Source: Desulfobulbus elongatus DSM 2908
GTDB lineage: Bacteria > Desulfobacterota > Desulfobulbia > Desulfobulbales > Desulfobulbaceae
Assembly: GCF_000621145.1 (NCBI RefSeq)
Contig: NZ_JHZB01000008.1
Coordinates: 62,001-126,000 of the forward strand
Direction of reading: 5' to 3'
DNA length: 64,000 nt
The notes under the pieces were generated by a model. It was not told the origin of the DNA. It saw only the letters and a list, made by a program, of their open reading frames with translations, and ran no database searches. Every line of letters begins with the position of its first letter. Position 1 is the first letter of the stretch. Both the position numbers and the translations under genes were made by a program. This document shows, in pieces, positions 47,659-57,900 of this stretch.

Positions 47659-47863
47659 TGTCGTCCGCATCCTCTGTCAAGGTTTTGTCTTCACACGGCG
47701 CCTCACACCATCTTCGCCGGACCGGCGGAACTCCCTCGCTGTTGTGCCGTGTCCGCCCGCAGGCCGTCGCAACGGCCGCCAGCGGCTTGCGACTTTACCC
47801 AGTGGCAGCCGCCGGTGTCAACAGGCATTGCACCCCCGGCCCTGCCGTGGTAGAAGACCGGAT

Positions 47864-50059
47864 ATGCATCTCCCCTTGTTCCCGACCTCCGCGCAGACCT
47901 CCATGATTTCCTCTTCCTCCCTGGCCGAACAGCTCAATCCCGCGCAGTACGCCGCCGTCACCCACAGCGACGGCCCCATCCTGGTGATTGCCGGCGCCGG
48001 CTCGGGCAAGACCCGCACCCTGGTCTACCGGATGGCGCATCTCATCGCCCAGGGCGTGCCGCCCGAATCGATCCTGCTGCTCACCTTCACCCGCCGCGCC
48101 GCCCAGGAAATGCTCAGCCGCGCCAGCGACCTGACCGCCGGCTCCTGTCGCCGGGTGATGGGCGGGACCTTTCACGCCACCGCCAACATCCTTCTCCGCC
48201 GCCACGGCCATCACCTGGACCTGGGCTCCAATTTCACCATCATCGACCGGGGCGACGCCGAGGGCATCATCAACCTGCTCAAATCCTCCCTGGGCATGGC
48301 CGGCGCCGGCAAGCGCTTCCCCTCGAAACGGGTGGTGATGAACCTGATCTCCGGCGCGGTCAACAGGGCGACCACCATCGAACAACTCGTGTACGGCGAC
48401 CACATTCACCTCAGCGAATTCATCAACGATTTCTATACAATCGCCGAGCATTACCGCCAGTTCAAGCTCGATCACGCCCTGATGGACTACGACGACCTGC
48501 TCATCAACTGGAAGCGGCTGCTGGCCGAATCGGAAGCGGCCCGGGACGAGCTGTCGACCCGGTTCCGGCACATTCTGGTGGACGAATACCAGGATACCAA
48601 CCTGCTCCAGGCCGAAATCGTCCGGTTGCTGGCCCATCGCCACAGCAATGTCATGGTGGTCGGCGACGACGCCCAGTCGATCTACAGTTTCAGGGGCGCG
48701 GATTTTTCCAACATCATGCGCTTTCCCGAGCAGTTTCCGGGCACCACCATGGTCAAGCTCGAAGAGAACTACCGTTCCACCGAGCCGATTCTGCAACTGA
48801 CCAACGACATCATCGCCCATGCCGAGAAAAAATTCGCCAAAACGCTCTTCACCGGCAAGGACGGCGGCAGCAGGCCGCAGCTGGTGGTCGCCCCCACCGA
48901 GGCGGCCGAGGCCCGTTTCGTGGTCGAGACGATCGAACGGCTCCGTCAGGAAGGAACGCCGCTCCACGATATCGCAGTGCTGTTCCGCTCCGGTTTCCAT
49001 TCGTTCAAGCTGGAGATCGAACTGGCCGGCCACGGCATCGACTTCGACAAGCGCGGCGGGCTCAAACTCACCGAATCGGCGCACATCAAGGATCTGCTGT
49101 CCTTTTTCCGGGTGGTGATCAACCCCTGGGACAACCTGAGCTGGAACCGCATTCTCCTACAATTGGACAAGGTCGGCCCCAAGACCGTGCACAAGATCCT
49201 GGCCGCCATCCGGCAATCCGACACCCCCTTCACCGCCCTGGCCGCCTACCGGCCGGCCCCGGCCTGGAAAACCCAGTTCGACCTGCTGGTCGCCACCCTG
49301 CAGCGGTTGCAGGAGCCGGGCCAGACACCCTCCGACCAGTTCGATCTGGTCATGGAGTATTACGGCCCGGTGTTCGAGAAGATGTATTACGACGACTACC
49401 CCAAAAGGCGCAAGGAACTCGACCAGATCAAGGCCTTGATCGCCGGCTACGGCGACCTGCAATCCTTTGTCGACGACACCGCCCTCGACCCGCCCGACGT
49501 TGGCGTGGCGACAGATGTCTTCGCCGACGACAGCCGGCTGATACTCTCCACCATCCACTCGGCCAAGGGGCTGGAGTGGGACACGGTCTTCGTCATCGGG
49601 CTGGCCGAGGGCCGCTTTCCCCACATGAACGCCACCCCGGGCGAACAGTGGGAGGAGGAGCGGCGGCTGCTCTATGTGGCCGCGACCCGGGCCAAAAACC
49701 AACTGTATCTGACCTATCCGCGCGAGATGGTCACACCGGACCGGCAGCAGATGCGCACCGCCATGTCGCCGTTTCTGCGGGAGATCAACCCTGGCCTGTA
49801 TCAGGCCATTGACCGGGCCGGCACGGTGACCGCACCGTTGACCAGCCAGTACCAGCCGTCTTCTTCGCTTCCGGCGCCCACGGCCGGGAACAGCGCCTCC
49901 CGGACGGTGTTCGCCGAGGGGATGCGGGTCAACCATGCCTTTTTCGGCCCCGGCCGGATCGCCTCGATTCCCGGACCACGCCGGGTGGAGGTCCATTTCG
50001 ACCGCCACGGCAGCAAGATTCTCCACCTCGACTACGCCAAGCTCGACGTGCTCGAATAA
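47864..50059 (+). CDS. UvrD/Rep/PcrA-type ATP-dependent DNA helicase
   Basis: A superfamily 1A 3'-5' helicase of about 731 residues. Motif I is GAGSGKTRT (near 45), II VDEYQDTN (near 239), III GDDAQSIYSFRGA, IV ENYRSTEPIL, V STIHSAKGLEWDTVFVIGL, VI LYVAATRAK. The C-terminal 60 residues (VNHAFFGPGRIASI and beyond) look like the tudor-like domain of PcrA/UvrD. The start is uncertain: ATG at 47864 or 47903 both fit; the open frame begins still earlier. Likely acts in repair or restart. Confidence 0.92.
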   Translation: MHLPLFPTSAQTSMISSSSLAEQLNPAQYAAVTHSDGPILVIAGAGSGKTRTLVYRMAHLIAQGVPPESILLLTFTRRAAQEMLSRASDLTAGSCRRVMGGTFHATANILLRRHGHHLDLGSNFTIIDRGDAEGIINLLKSSLGMAGAGKRFPSKRVVMNLISGAVNRATTIEQLVYGDHIHLSEFINDFYTIAEHYRQFKLDHALMDYDDLLINWKRLLAESEAARDELSTRFRHILVDEYQDTNLLQAEIVRLLAHRHSNVMVVGDDAQSIYSFRGADFSNIMRFPEQFPGTTMVKLEENYRSTEPILQLTNDIIAHAEKKFAKTLFTGKDGGSRPQLVVAPTEAAEARFVVETIERLRQEGTPLHDIAVLFRSGFHSFKLEIELAGHGIDFDKRGGLKLTESAHIKDLLSFFRVVINPWDNLSWNRILLQLDKVGPKTVHKILAAIRQSDTPFTALAAYRPAPAWKTQFDLLVATLQRLQEPGQTPSDQFDLVMEYYGPVFEKMYYDDYPKRRKELDQIKALIAGYGDLQSFVDDTALDPPDVGVATDVFADDSRLILSTIHSAKGLEWDTVFVIGLAEGRFPHMNATPGEQWEEERRLLYVAATRAKNQLYLTYPREMVTPDRQQMRTAMSPFLREINPGLYQAIDRAGTVTAPLTSQYQPSSSLPAPTAGNSASRTVFAEGMRVNHAFFGPGRIASIPGPRRVEVHFDRHGSKILHLDYAKLDVLE

Positions 50060-50072
50060 AGGTGGCGCCCCC

Positions 50073-51377
50073 ATGACCGCAACCATGACCACCCGCCAGG
50101 CCGAAGCGTGGCTGGAGCAGCGCCAGTTCTTCACCATCAAGCTCGGCCTGGATACCACCCGCGCCCTGCTGGACGAACTGGGCAATCTCCAGGATCGGCT
50201 GCGGATCGTCCATATCGCCGGCACCAACGGCAAGGGCTCGGTGGGCGCGACCCTGCAGGCGATCCTCGCGGCCGCCGGCCTGCGCGCCGGTTTTTACTCC
50301 TCGCCGCACCTGATCGACGTCCGCGAACGGTTCCGCATCAACGATGCGCTCATGCCCGCAGCCGATTTCGCCAGGCTGACCGCCCGGCTGGCCGCCCTGA
50401 TCGGTACCCGTTTCGAGCCCACCTATTTCGAATGCACCACTTTGCTCGCCCTCCTGTGGTTCGCGGAGCAGCGGGCCGATGCCGTCATTCTCGAGACCGG
50501 CATGGGCGGCCGGCTCGACGCCACCAACGTGGTCTTGCCGCTACTTGCGATCATCACCGATATCAGCCGCGATCACGAACAGTATCTCGGTTCGACCCTG
50601 ACGGCCATTGCCGGGGAAAAGGCGGGGATCGTCAAGTCCGGTGTTCCGACCGTCTTTTCCGGCAGGGCGGCCGAGGCGCTGCCGGTGATCGAGGCCCGCT
50701 GCCAACAACTGGAGAGTCCGCTGTTCGTGTTCGGCCGCGATTTTTCGGCGCAGGCAACAGGCGACAGCACGTTCACCTACCAGGCTGTCACCGGTGCGGT
50801 CCACGCCGACCTGCCCCTGCCGCTCCGGGGCGACCATCAGGTGGTCAACACCGCTCTGGCCCTGGCCGCGCTCGACGTGCTGGCGCCGATCTTTCCGGTT
50901 GCCGCCGAGGCGGTGGCTACCGGCTTGCGACAGGTTCGCTGGCCCGGCCGCATGGAGCTGATTCCGGTCCGGCACCGGAAAAAAACCGTGCGCGTTCTCC
51001 TGGACGGCGCCCACAACGAGGCAGGCGTGGCCGCTTTGGTCCAGACCCTGCGCACCGATTATGCCGATTGCCGGCTCCTGCTCATCTGGGGCAACATGGC
51101 GGACAAGCACATGGGCGAGCCCCTGTTCGACCTCCTGACCCTGGCCGCAGCGATTATCCTCACCCGCACCGAATCGCCGCGTTTTGCGGCGCCAGAGACG
51201 CTGTTTGCCGGACTGCCGCCCGAATTCCGCGCCAAGACCCGCTGTTGCGAAACCGTTGATCAGGCGCTGGCGATCGTATTGGAGCAGGCCAAACCCGACG
51301 ATCTCATCTGCGTGGCCGGCTCCCTATACCTGGTCGGCCGGGCGCGCCACCTGCTGTCGGGAGGCTTGGACGGATGA
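50073..51377 (+). CDS. folC: Bifunctional folylpolyglutamate/dihydrofolate synthase
   Basis: Adds glutamate to dihydropteroate and to folates. The 434-residue Mur-ligase-family protein has the ATP loop HIAGTNGKGSVGATL, FYSSPHLIDVRERFRIN, ETGMGGRLDATN and the C-terminal DGAHNEAGVAAL. ATG at 50073 is 13 bp after the helicase stop. It overlaps the HNH gene by 4 bp. Confidence 0.95.
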   Translation: MTATMTTRQAEAWLEQRQFFTIKLGLDTTRALLDELGNLQDRLRIVHIAGTNGKGSVGATLQAILAAAGLRAGFYSSPHLIDVRERFRINDALMPAADFARLTARLAALIGTRFEPTYFECTTLLALLWFAEQRADAVILETGMGGRLDATNVVLPLLAIITDISRDHEQYLGSTLTAIAGEKAGIVKSGVPTVFSGRAAEALPVIEARCQQLESPLFVFGRDFSAQATGDSTFTYQAVTGAVHADLPLPLRGDHQVVNTALALAALDVLAPIFPVAAEAVATGLRQVRWPGRMELIPVRHRKKTVRVLLDGAHNEAGVAALVQTLRTDYADCRLLLIWGNMADKHMGEPLFDLLTLAAAIILTRTESPRFAAPETLFAGLPPEFRAKTRCCETVDQALAIVLEQAKPDDLICVAGSLYLVGRARHLLSGGLDG

Positions 51378-51685
51378 AGAAAGAATATTTTGCCCTCGAC
51401 GCCATCGACGAGGCCCTGATCCGAGCCGAGCGCGACAAGGCCAGGACCCTGCGCAAGAGCCGTTGGTGGCAGCAGAAGACGGCATCCGGCACCTGCTGGT
51501 ACTGCGGCCAAAAGGTGGGCTACCACAACCTGACCATGGACCATGTCGTCCCGCTGGCGCGCGGCGGTCGCAGCACCAAAGACAACCTCGTCCCCTGCTG
51601 CAAGGAGTGCAACATCAGGAAAAAATCCTCGCTACCGGTGGAATGGGAGGAGTACATGGAAACCCTGCGCCACCGCCGGGAATGA
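51374..51685 (+). CDS. HNH endonuclease
   Basis: A 103-residue HNH nuclease. The metal-beta-alpha fold is outlined by CWYCGQ, the catalytic TMDHVVPLARGGRSTKDN and CCKECNIRKK, giving two zinc-knuckle cysteine pairs and the His-Asn-His core. Short HNH proteins of this kind occur widely outside phages; role unknown. Its ATG overlaps the folC stop (ATGA), so it is expressed with folC. Confidence 0.88.
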   Translation: MKKEYFALDAIDEALIRAERDKARTLRKSRWWQQKTASGTCWYCGQKVGYHNLTMDHVVPLARGGRSTKDNLVPCCKECNIRKKSSLPVEWEEYMETLRHRRE

Positions 51686-51815
51686 CGCCCGCACCCCACC
51701 TCTTTTCCGTTTCTCCGACCGGACCCGCATCCTTGGCCGGTGCCTCGACCCGAGCTTCATCCCTGTTCCGGATCGGTCCGCTGCCTCCATCCTGAAATCA
51801 CAAGAAAATCAGGGA

Positions 51816-51844
51816 TTCTCTTGTTCCGGGGCATTTGTTATGAT
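51816..51844 (+). promoter_or_regulatory. Candidate extended -10 promoter before the DUF342 gene
   Basis: TATGAT (51839-51844) preceded by TGT, giving an extended -10 (TGnTATGAT), with a weak -35 (TTCTCT, 51816-51821) at 17 bp. It lies about 40 bp before the GTG start of the next gene. Confidence 0.45.
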
Positions 51845-51885
51845 ATGAATTTGATAATACAGACTTTTCACCCAAACATCAGGCC

Positions 51886-53853
51886 GTGGCCCGCGCACTC
51901 TACTCTCTTCATATTCCAGCCGATCACCTCAGCGCCCGCCTGCAGGGTGCTCCCGCAGCCGATGCCGACCTGCGGCTCGCCTCCGGCGAGCAACTCCATC
52001 GGCTGCTGCTCCGGCAGGGCATCGTTCACGGTCTTGACGAGGCGGCCATCGCCCGAGCCCAGGAACAAATCGATGCGGGGGAAGCGCTGACCGAACCGAT
52101 CATCCTTGCCGCCGGGACGCCCCCGGTGATCGGCCGCAAGGGCCTGCAGCCACTCTTTCCTTCCGCGCGCCTGCTAGTCATGGCAACCGATGAATCCGGC
52201 CAGTCCCGGCCAATCGAGCTGCTGCTGACACCGCTGGTCCGCAAGGGCGAGACGGTGGCCGGTCCCGGCCCGCCGGTCGCGTCCCAGACTGGCAGGAACA
52301 TCTTCGGCCAGGAGGTCTCCTGCCCCTTCCCGGCGGAACAGGTCATCGAGCCCGGCGAGCACGTCACCATGCACGCTGACGGCCAACACCTGATCGCCAC
52401 GGTCAGCGGTTATCCGCGCTACGTCTCCACTCCCTCGCATCGCCTCGAACGCCTGCGCCTCGGTATCGACCGGCTGATCAAGATAACCCCGGACCGCATG
52501 CAGGCGGTCCTGTATCTCATCCCACCGCCTCCCGGCCATGCCCTGCCGGATCGGGACACCATTGTGCAGGTCCTCGACGAGGAGCAGGTTGTTTTCGGCC
52601 GCCTCCCCCAGGCCATCGACCATTGCCTGGAGCGGTGCGGGGCCGACCAGCGTCCCCGGCATGACGTCGTGGCATTGGGAGCCCTGCCGGTCAACGGCAA
52701 GGACGCCTGGCTCCGCTTCGCCATGGAGGTGGGTTCCCTGCCCGGCAAGATCATGGGCAACGGCGAGATCGACTTCCGGGAACGCAACATGTTCATCGGC
52801 GTGACCAAGAATCAGCTGATCGCCCAGAAAATCCCGGCAACGGACGGCATCGCCGGCAGGGACCTGTACGGCACGGCCATCGCCCCGGCGCCCGGCAAGG
52901 ACATCGTCATCCGGACCATGGACGATGCCGCGCTGGACGAGGCGACCGGCGAGATCAGGGCGCTCCGCAACGGCGTGCTGTCCATGGTCACCGACAATTC
53001 GGTGCGGGTCTGCTCTCACCACGTCGTGGCGCAGGACGTCGACTTCGAGACCGGCAACATCGTCTCCCGCGATGCCGTGGACATCAGGGGATCGATCCGG
53101 CCGAAATTCAAGGTCAGCGTGCTGGGCGACGTCCTGGTCGGCGGCGATGTCGACAAAGCGATGGTGCGGTCGGACGGGAATGTGGTGATCAAGGGCGGCG
53201 TCATCGGCAAATTCGCCACCGTGCAGGCCCATGGGGATATCGATGTTGCCTTTGTCATCCAGGGGAGAACCAAAAGCGGCGGCAAGACGGTGCTGCGCCG
53301 GCATGGTTCCTATTGCCGGTTGCATGCCTCGGGGGATCTGCATTGCAGTCCTTCGGCCCTGATCATCGCCTCGCAACTGGTCGCCTACGGTTCCGTCACC
53401 ACCGGTGCCGTCGGCTCGGACATCGCGCCGCCGTCCCTGCTGGCCGCGGCCGTCGTGCCCGACCAGCTGCACCGGTATTTCGAATTGCGGCGTACCATCG
53501 AGGAACAGACCCAGGCCATCGAGCGGCTCCGGCATCGCAAGGGGTCGCGTGCGGCCGGCGAGGAACTCGAGGAACTGCTCGAGACCCATGAAGCGAACCG
53601 CAGGCAGTTCGCTCGGCTGAACCTGGCCGTACCCAAAGAGCGGGAGGCCGACGACAACGGACTCGCCCATGCCCTGGCCTGTACCATTGTGGCGACGGGC
53701 AAGGTGTTCGCCGGCACGGAAATCCGCATCGGCAACAGCCGTATGACCCTGCCCATGACCGTCGGCAATGTCTGTTTCCGCCTGCAGCAGCAGGTCAGCG
53801 GCGAAGCCGGCACCCATGCCATCCTCATCATACCCAACAAGAGACAGAAATAA
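51886..53853 (+). CDS. DUF342 (FapA-like) protein
   Basis: A 655-residue cytoplasmic protein of the FapA/DUF342 family. It has a beta-helix core with serial short strands (for example VRVCSHHVVAQDVDFETGNI and VLVGGDVDKAMVRSDGNVVI in separate turns), a coiled coil near 530-590 (ELRRTIEEQTQAIERLRHRK) and a C-terminal strand region. DUF342 proteins are linked to polymer or cell surface processes and c-di-GMP-related output, but the function is unclear. It starts at GTG (51886) with no strong ribosome binding site. Confidence 0.78.
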   Translation: MARALYSLHIPADHLSARLQGAPAADADLRLASGEQLHRLLLRQGIVHGLDEAAIARAQEQIDAGEALTEPIILAAGTPPVIGRKGLQPLFPSARLLVMATDESGQSRPIELLLTPLVRKGETVAGPGPPVASQTGRNIFGQEVSCPFPAEQVIEPGEHVTMHADGQHLIATVSGYPRYVSTPSHRLERLRLGIDRLIKITPDRMQAVLYLIPPPPGHALPDRDTIVQVLDEEQVVFGRLPQAIDHCLERCGADQRPRHDVVALGALPVNGKDAWLRFAMEVGSLPGKIMGNGEIDFRERNMFIGVTKNQLIAQKIPATDGIAGRDLYGTAIAPAPGKDIVIRTMDDAALDEATGEIRALRNGVLSMVTDNSVRVCSHHVVAQDVDFETGNIVSRDAVDIRGSIRPKFKVSVLGDVLVGGDVDKAMVRSDGNVVIKGGVIGKFATVQAHGDIDVAFVIQGRTKSGGKTVLRRHGSYCRLHASGDLHCSPSALIIASQLVAYGSVTTGAVGSDIAPPSLLAAAVVPDQLHRYFELRRTIEEQTQAIERLRHRKGSRAAGEELEELLETHEANRRQFARLNLAVPKEREADDNGLAHALACTIVATGKVFAGTEIRIGNSRMTLPMTVGNVCFRLQQQVSGEAGTHAILIIPNKRQK

Positions 53854-53869
53854 TCTCCGGAGAATGCCC

Positions 53870-54529
53870 ATGTTCGTCAAACTGTGGATGACCAGCAACG
53901 TCCTCACCGTCACCAGCGACCAACCCATTGTCGAGGTGGAGCGCATCATGCGAGAAAATCGTATCCGCCGGGTCCCGGTGGTCGACGACGGCAAGGTGGT
54001 TGGCATCATCAGCAAAGAAGACCTGTTCCGCGCCATGCCCTCCATTTTCGACCCCAGCGTCAGTCCTGAAAACCTGGAACACGCCAGCCGGATCGAGGCC
54101 GGCGCCATCATGACCCGCTCGCCGGTCACCGTCGATCCGTCCACGCCGCTGGAGCAGGCGGCGCTGCTGATGCGCACCCACAAATTCGGCTCGCTCCTGG
54201 TGATGCAGGACGAACAGCTCGTGGGGATCATTACCGAAACGAATATCTTCGACGCCTTCCTCGAAGTCCTCGGCGCCCGGAAACAGGGGGCCCGCATCGA
54301 AATCAAGATCGACCGCAAACCCGCTTCCTTCTATGCGATGCTCCAGGTTTTCAAGAAATGCGAAATGACGGTTCTCGGCATCACGGTCTTTTCCGATTAT
54401 TCCGAGGAACATCAACTGGTCACCCTCAAGGTGCAGGGCGACAACATGGACCGGCTGATCGACAACCTGTGGGACGCCGGCCTGCAGATCAACCGGATGC
54501 ACACCGAGGAGCCGGACTCCGAGCCGTAA
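53870..54529 (+). CDS. CBS-pair and ACT domain protein (AcuB-like)
   Basis: A 219-residue protein: two CBS motifs (about 1-60, VTSDQPIVEVERIMREN, and about 75-130, ITETNIFDAFLEV) followed by an ACT-type domain (about 135-215). The arrangement matches AcuB-like proteins of unknown ligand, with CBS pairs often binding adenine nucleotides. ATG at 53870 follows CCGGAG; an ATG two codons earlier is also possible. It is 16 bp after the DUF342 gene. Confidence 0.87.
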   Translation: MFVKLWMTSNVLTVTSDQPIVEVERIMRENRIRRVPVVDDGKVVGIISKEDLFRAMPSIFDPSVSPENLEHASRIEAGAIMTRSPVTVDPSTPLEQAALLMRTHKFGSLLVMQDEQLVGIITETNIFDAFLEVLGARKQGARIEIKIDRKPASFYAMLQVFKKCEMTVLGITVFSDYSEEHQLVTLKVQGDNMDRLIDNLWDAGLQINRMHTEEPDSEP

Positions 54530-54968
54530 TGCCGCCGCGGACAGGCCGGGGTCCGGTCTGCGGCCGGCGGCTGCGCCGCGTCCTACCCGCCCCGACCGGT
54601 CGACGCGGATCTTCCATGGCCGTGGACGGCACGATTCAAAAGAGCACGGAATGAAATGAGGAAGCCATGTGCCGCCACCAGCCGCGCGGAGGAACGTGTC
54701 TCCCCTCATCGTCGAAGGGTCCGACTCGACCGCCGTGGGCATGAAGCCGTTGCGGCGCTTCACTTTTCCCGCCGACCTATTGGATTGTCTCCCCGCCTGA
54801 CGCGTCCGGGCGGGTTTCATTGCACGATCTCCCTCGCGATTCTTGCGGAAAGAGATTATTTTTTTCCCATCGCGTACGCAGTCTCTTTCCCACACGTGCA
54901 GAGTGTGCCTCTTCCCAGGGCACCCTCGATGGTGTCGCCATAAGCTTTTTGGGCAAGGAGAACCTCTC
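54530..54968 (+). other. Intergenic region before the double-kinase gene
   Basis: 439 bp without a supported gene. Open frames here have no recognisable domain or ribosome binding site. The region contains a GC-rich stretch after the CBS gene and one terminator-like hairpin, listed separately. I saw no clear sigma70 promoter or riboswitch. Confidence 0.6.
54792..54817 (+). terminator. Possible terminator in the CBS-kinase gap
   Basis: Arms CCCGCC (54792-54797) and GGCGGG (54809-54814) with an 11-nt loop, followed by TTT. The T run is short. Confidence 0.45.
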
Positions 54969-57900
54969 ATGCAGCCGCCACACCACGATCCGTTCTTTTG
55001 CCAGATATTCAATGCCGCTCCGCACCCCTATCTCATCGTGCAGGCCGACGACGACTACACCATCGTCGCGGTGAACGACCGCTATCTGAAGGCGACCGGC
55101 ACCTCGCGCGACGCCATTGTCGGGCATGGCCTGTTCGAGATATTCCCCGACAATCCGGAGGACAATTCCTCGAATAGCGTCGGCGACCTGCGCACCTCGT
55201 TGAACCGTGTCCGGTGCAGCCGGAATGCGGACATCATGGGCATCCAGAAATACGACATTCCGCTCCGGGACGGCAGCACCGACTTCAAGGTGAAGTACTG
55301 GAGCCCGGTCAACACCCCCGTGTTCGATCAGGCCGGGAATGTCGCCTACATCATCCATCATGTCGAGGACATTACCGAATTCATGCTCAGCCGGGAACAG
55401 GCCGAGCGATCGGGAAAAATCGAGGCGCGGGCCGAACGCATGGAGGCGGAGATCAGGCAACGGGCCGGGGAGATCAAAGACTCCAATCGCGCGCTTAAAA
55501 TCGCCATGGAGCAATTGGCCACCCTCAACGAACGGTTGACGGATCTGGACCGTCTCAAGTCCGAGTTTTTCGCCAATGTCAGCCATGAACTCCGGACTCC
55601 CCTGACCCTCATCCTGGCGCCATTGGAAAAACGGTTGCAACAGCATTCCGACCCTTCCGGGGAAGAACGGCGGGAAACAGAGATGATGCTGCGGAACGCG
55701 CGCCTGCTCTATCGCCATGTCAGTGATCTGCTCGACGCCGCCAAACTTGACGCGGGGCGCATGCCCATCGAATACTCGGCCTTTGATCTCGCCGACCTGA
55801 CCCGGACAACCGCGGCGCAGTTCCAATCCCTGTCGGCGGACAGAGGCATCGACTACGGCATCGATGTTCCGGAGGAGATCGACATCGAGGCTGACAGCGA
55901 AAAGATACAACGCATCATCATCAATCTCCTTTCCAACGCCTTCAAATTCACCCCCATGGGCGGTCGTATCGAACTGCGACTCCGCCGGACCGACGAATCG
56001 GCGCTCATCGAGGTGGAGGATAACGGCCCCGGCATCCCGCAGGAATTCCGCCACACCGTCTTCGAACGATTCAGCCAGGTAAAGGGCGGCTCCCGCCGCA
56101 GTTTCGGCGGCACCGGCCTCGGCCTGGCCATTGTTCAGCACTTCGTGAAACTGCACGGCGGCCATGTCGACCTTGCCGAGGGATCGAGCGGCGGGGCATT
56201 GTTCACGATCGCCCTGCCCCTGCACGCGCCCGCCGGAACGGAAGTGGTGCACAGCGCGCCGAGTCGCCTCGATCCCATCATCAGTCACCAGGCCGTGGAC
56301 GAGTTGCGTCCGCATGAGGACGGCCATCCTGCCGACGAATCGGGCGATTCGCCGTTGATACTGGTGGTTGAAGACAACCACGACCTCAACGCCTTTATCG
56401 CCGGCAACCTGCGCCACACCTATCGGGTGGTGAGCGCCTTCGATGGACGGGAAGGATTGAGCAAGGCCCTGGCGCTCATTCCCGATCTCATCATGACCGA
56501 TGTCATGATGCCGGTCATGGACGGGGAGGAAATGGTCAGCCAACTCCGATCCCATCCCGGCCTGGCCGACGTGCCCATCATCATGCTGACCGCCAAGGTC
56601 GACGACGAACTGCGGTTGAAACTGCTCAAGTGCGGCATCCAGGATTACCTTGCCAAGCCTTTCAACATGAAGGAGGTGGTGGCGCGCGTGGACGGATTGG
56701 TGGCGGACCGCCGCCGCAATATCGCCCGCCTGCGCCAAAGCGAACGCCGGTACCGGGAACTGATCCAGAACGCCAACAGTGCCATCATCCGGTGGACCGG
56801 TGACGGCACGGTCACTTTCTTCAACGACTATGCGCAAAAATTCTTCGGCTGGCCCGCCGAGGACATTGCGGGCAAAAAAGTTGGCATACTCATTCCCGAA
56901 GAGCGGAAATCACCGCAAAGCGACCACCCCCAGCCCATCCAGGAGATCATCGATGATCCGGAACACCATTTGAATGTCGTTCATGAAAACATCTGCCGCG
57001 ACGGCCGCCGGGTGTGGATGACCTGGACCCACCGCGCCATTCGCGACGAACAGGGGAATATCACGGAGTTCCTCACCATTGGCAACGATATCACCGAGCG
57101 CCGCCAGGCGGAGTTCGAACGCGAGCGTTTTCGCACGGTGATCGAGCAGACCGACGAAGGCGTGGTCATCACCGATAACGAGGGAACGATCCAGTATGTC
57201 AATCCGGCCTTTGAACGGAGAACGGGATTTTCGAGCGAGGAATCCATCGGACAGAATCCCAGGATACTGAAGAGCGGCGAACACGACGAGCCGTTCTACC
57301 GGGATCTGTGGGGGACGATCACCAGCGGCAGGACCTGGAAGGGACGTCTCGTCAACAAAAAGAAAGACGGCACGACGTTTACGGAAGCGACCACGATTTC
57401 ACCCATCTTCGATGCGTCGGGCACCATTGTCAACTATGTCGCGATCAAGCAGGATATTACCGAGCATTTGCTGCTGGAGGCGCAGATCCAGCAGAGCCGG
57501 AAGATGGAATCCGTCGGCCGCCTGGCCGGCGGTGTCGCGCACGATTTCAACAATTTTCTTGCCATCATCCTCGGCTACGCCGAGATGGCCATGGGGCAGA
57601 TCGATGCCACCCATCCCCTCTACGGAAAACTGGAAAAAATCCATGACGCGGCCAGGCGTTCCGCAGACATCGTCCGGCAACTCCTCGCCTTCTCGCGCAA
57701 GCAGGCCATCTCACCGAAGGTGCTCGATCTCAATGCCACGGTTGAGGGCATGCTGAAAATGCTCCATCGCCTGATCGGCGAAAACATAGAACTCGTCTGG
57801 TCGCCGACAACCGATCTGCCGTCCATAAAGATGGACCGCTCTCAACTCGACCAGATATTGGCCAATTTATGCGTCAACGCCCGCGACGCCATCACGAATA

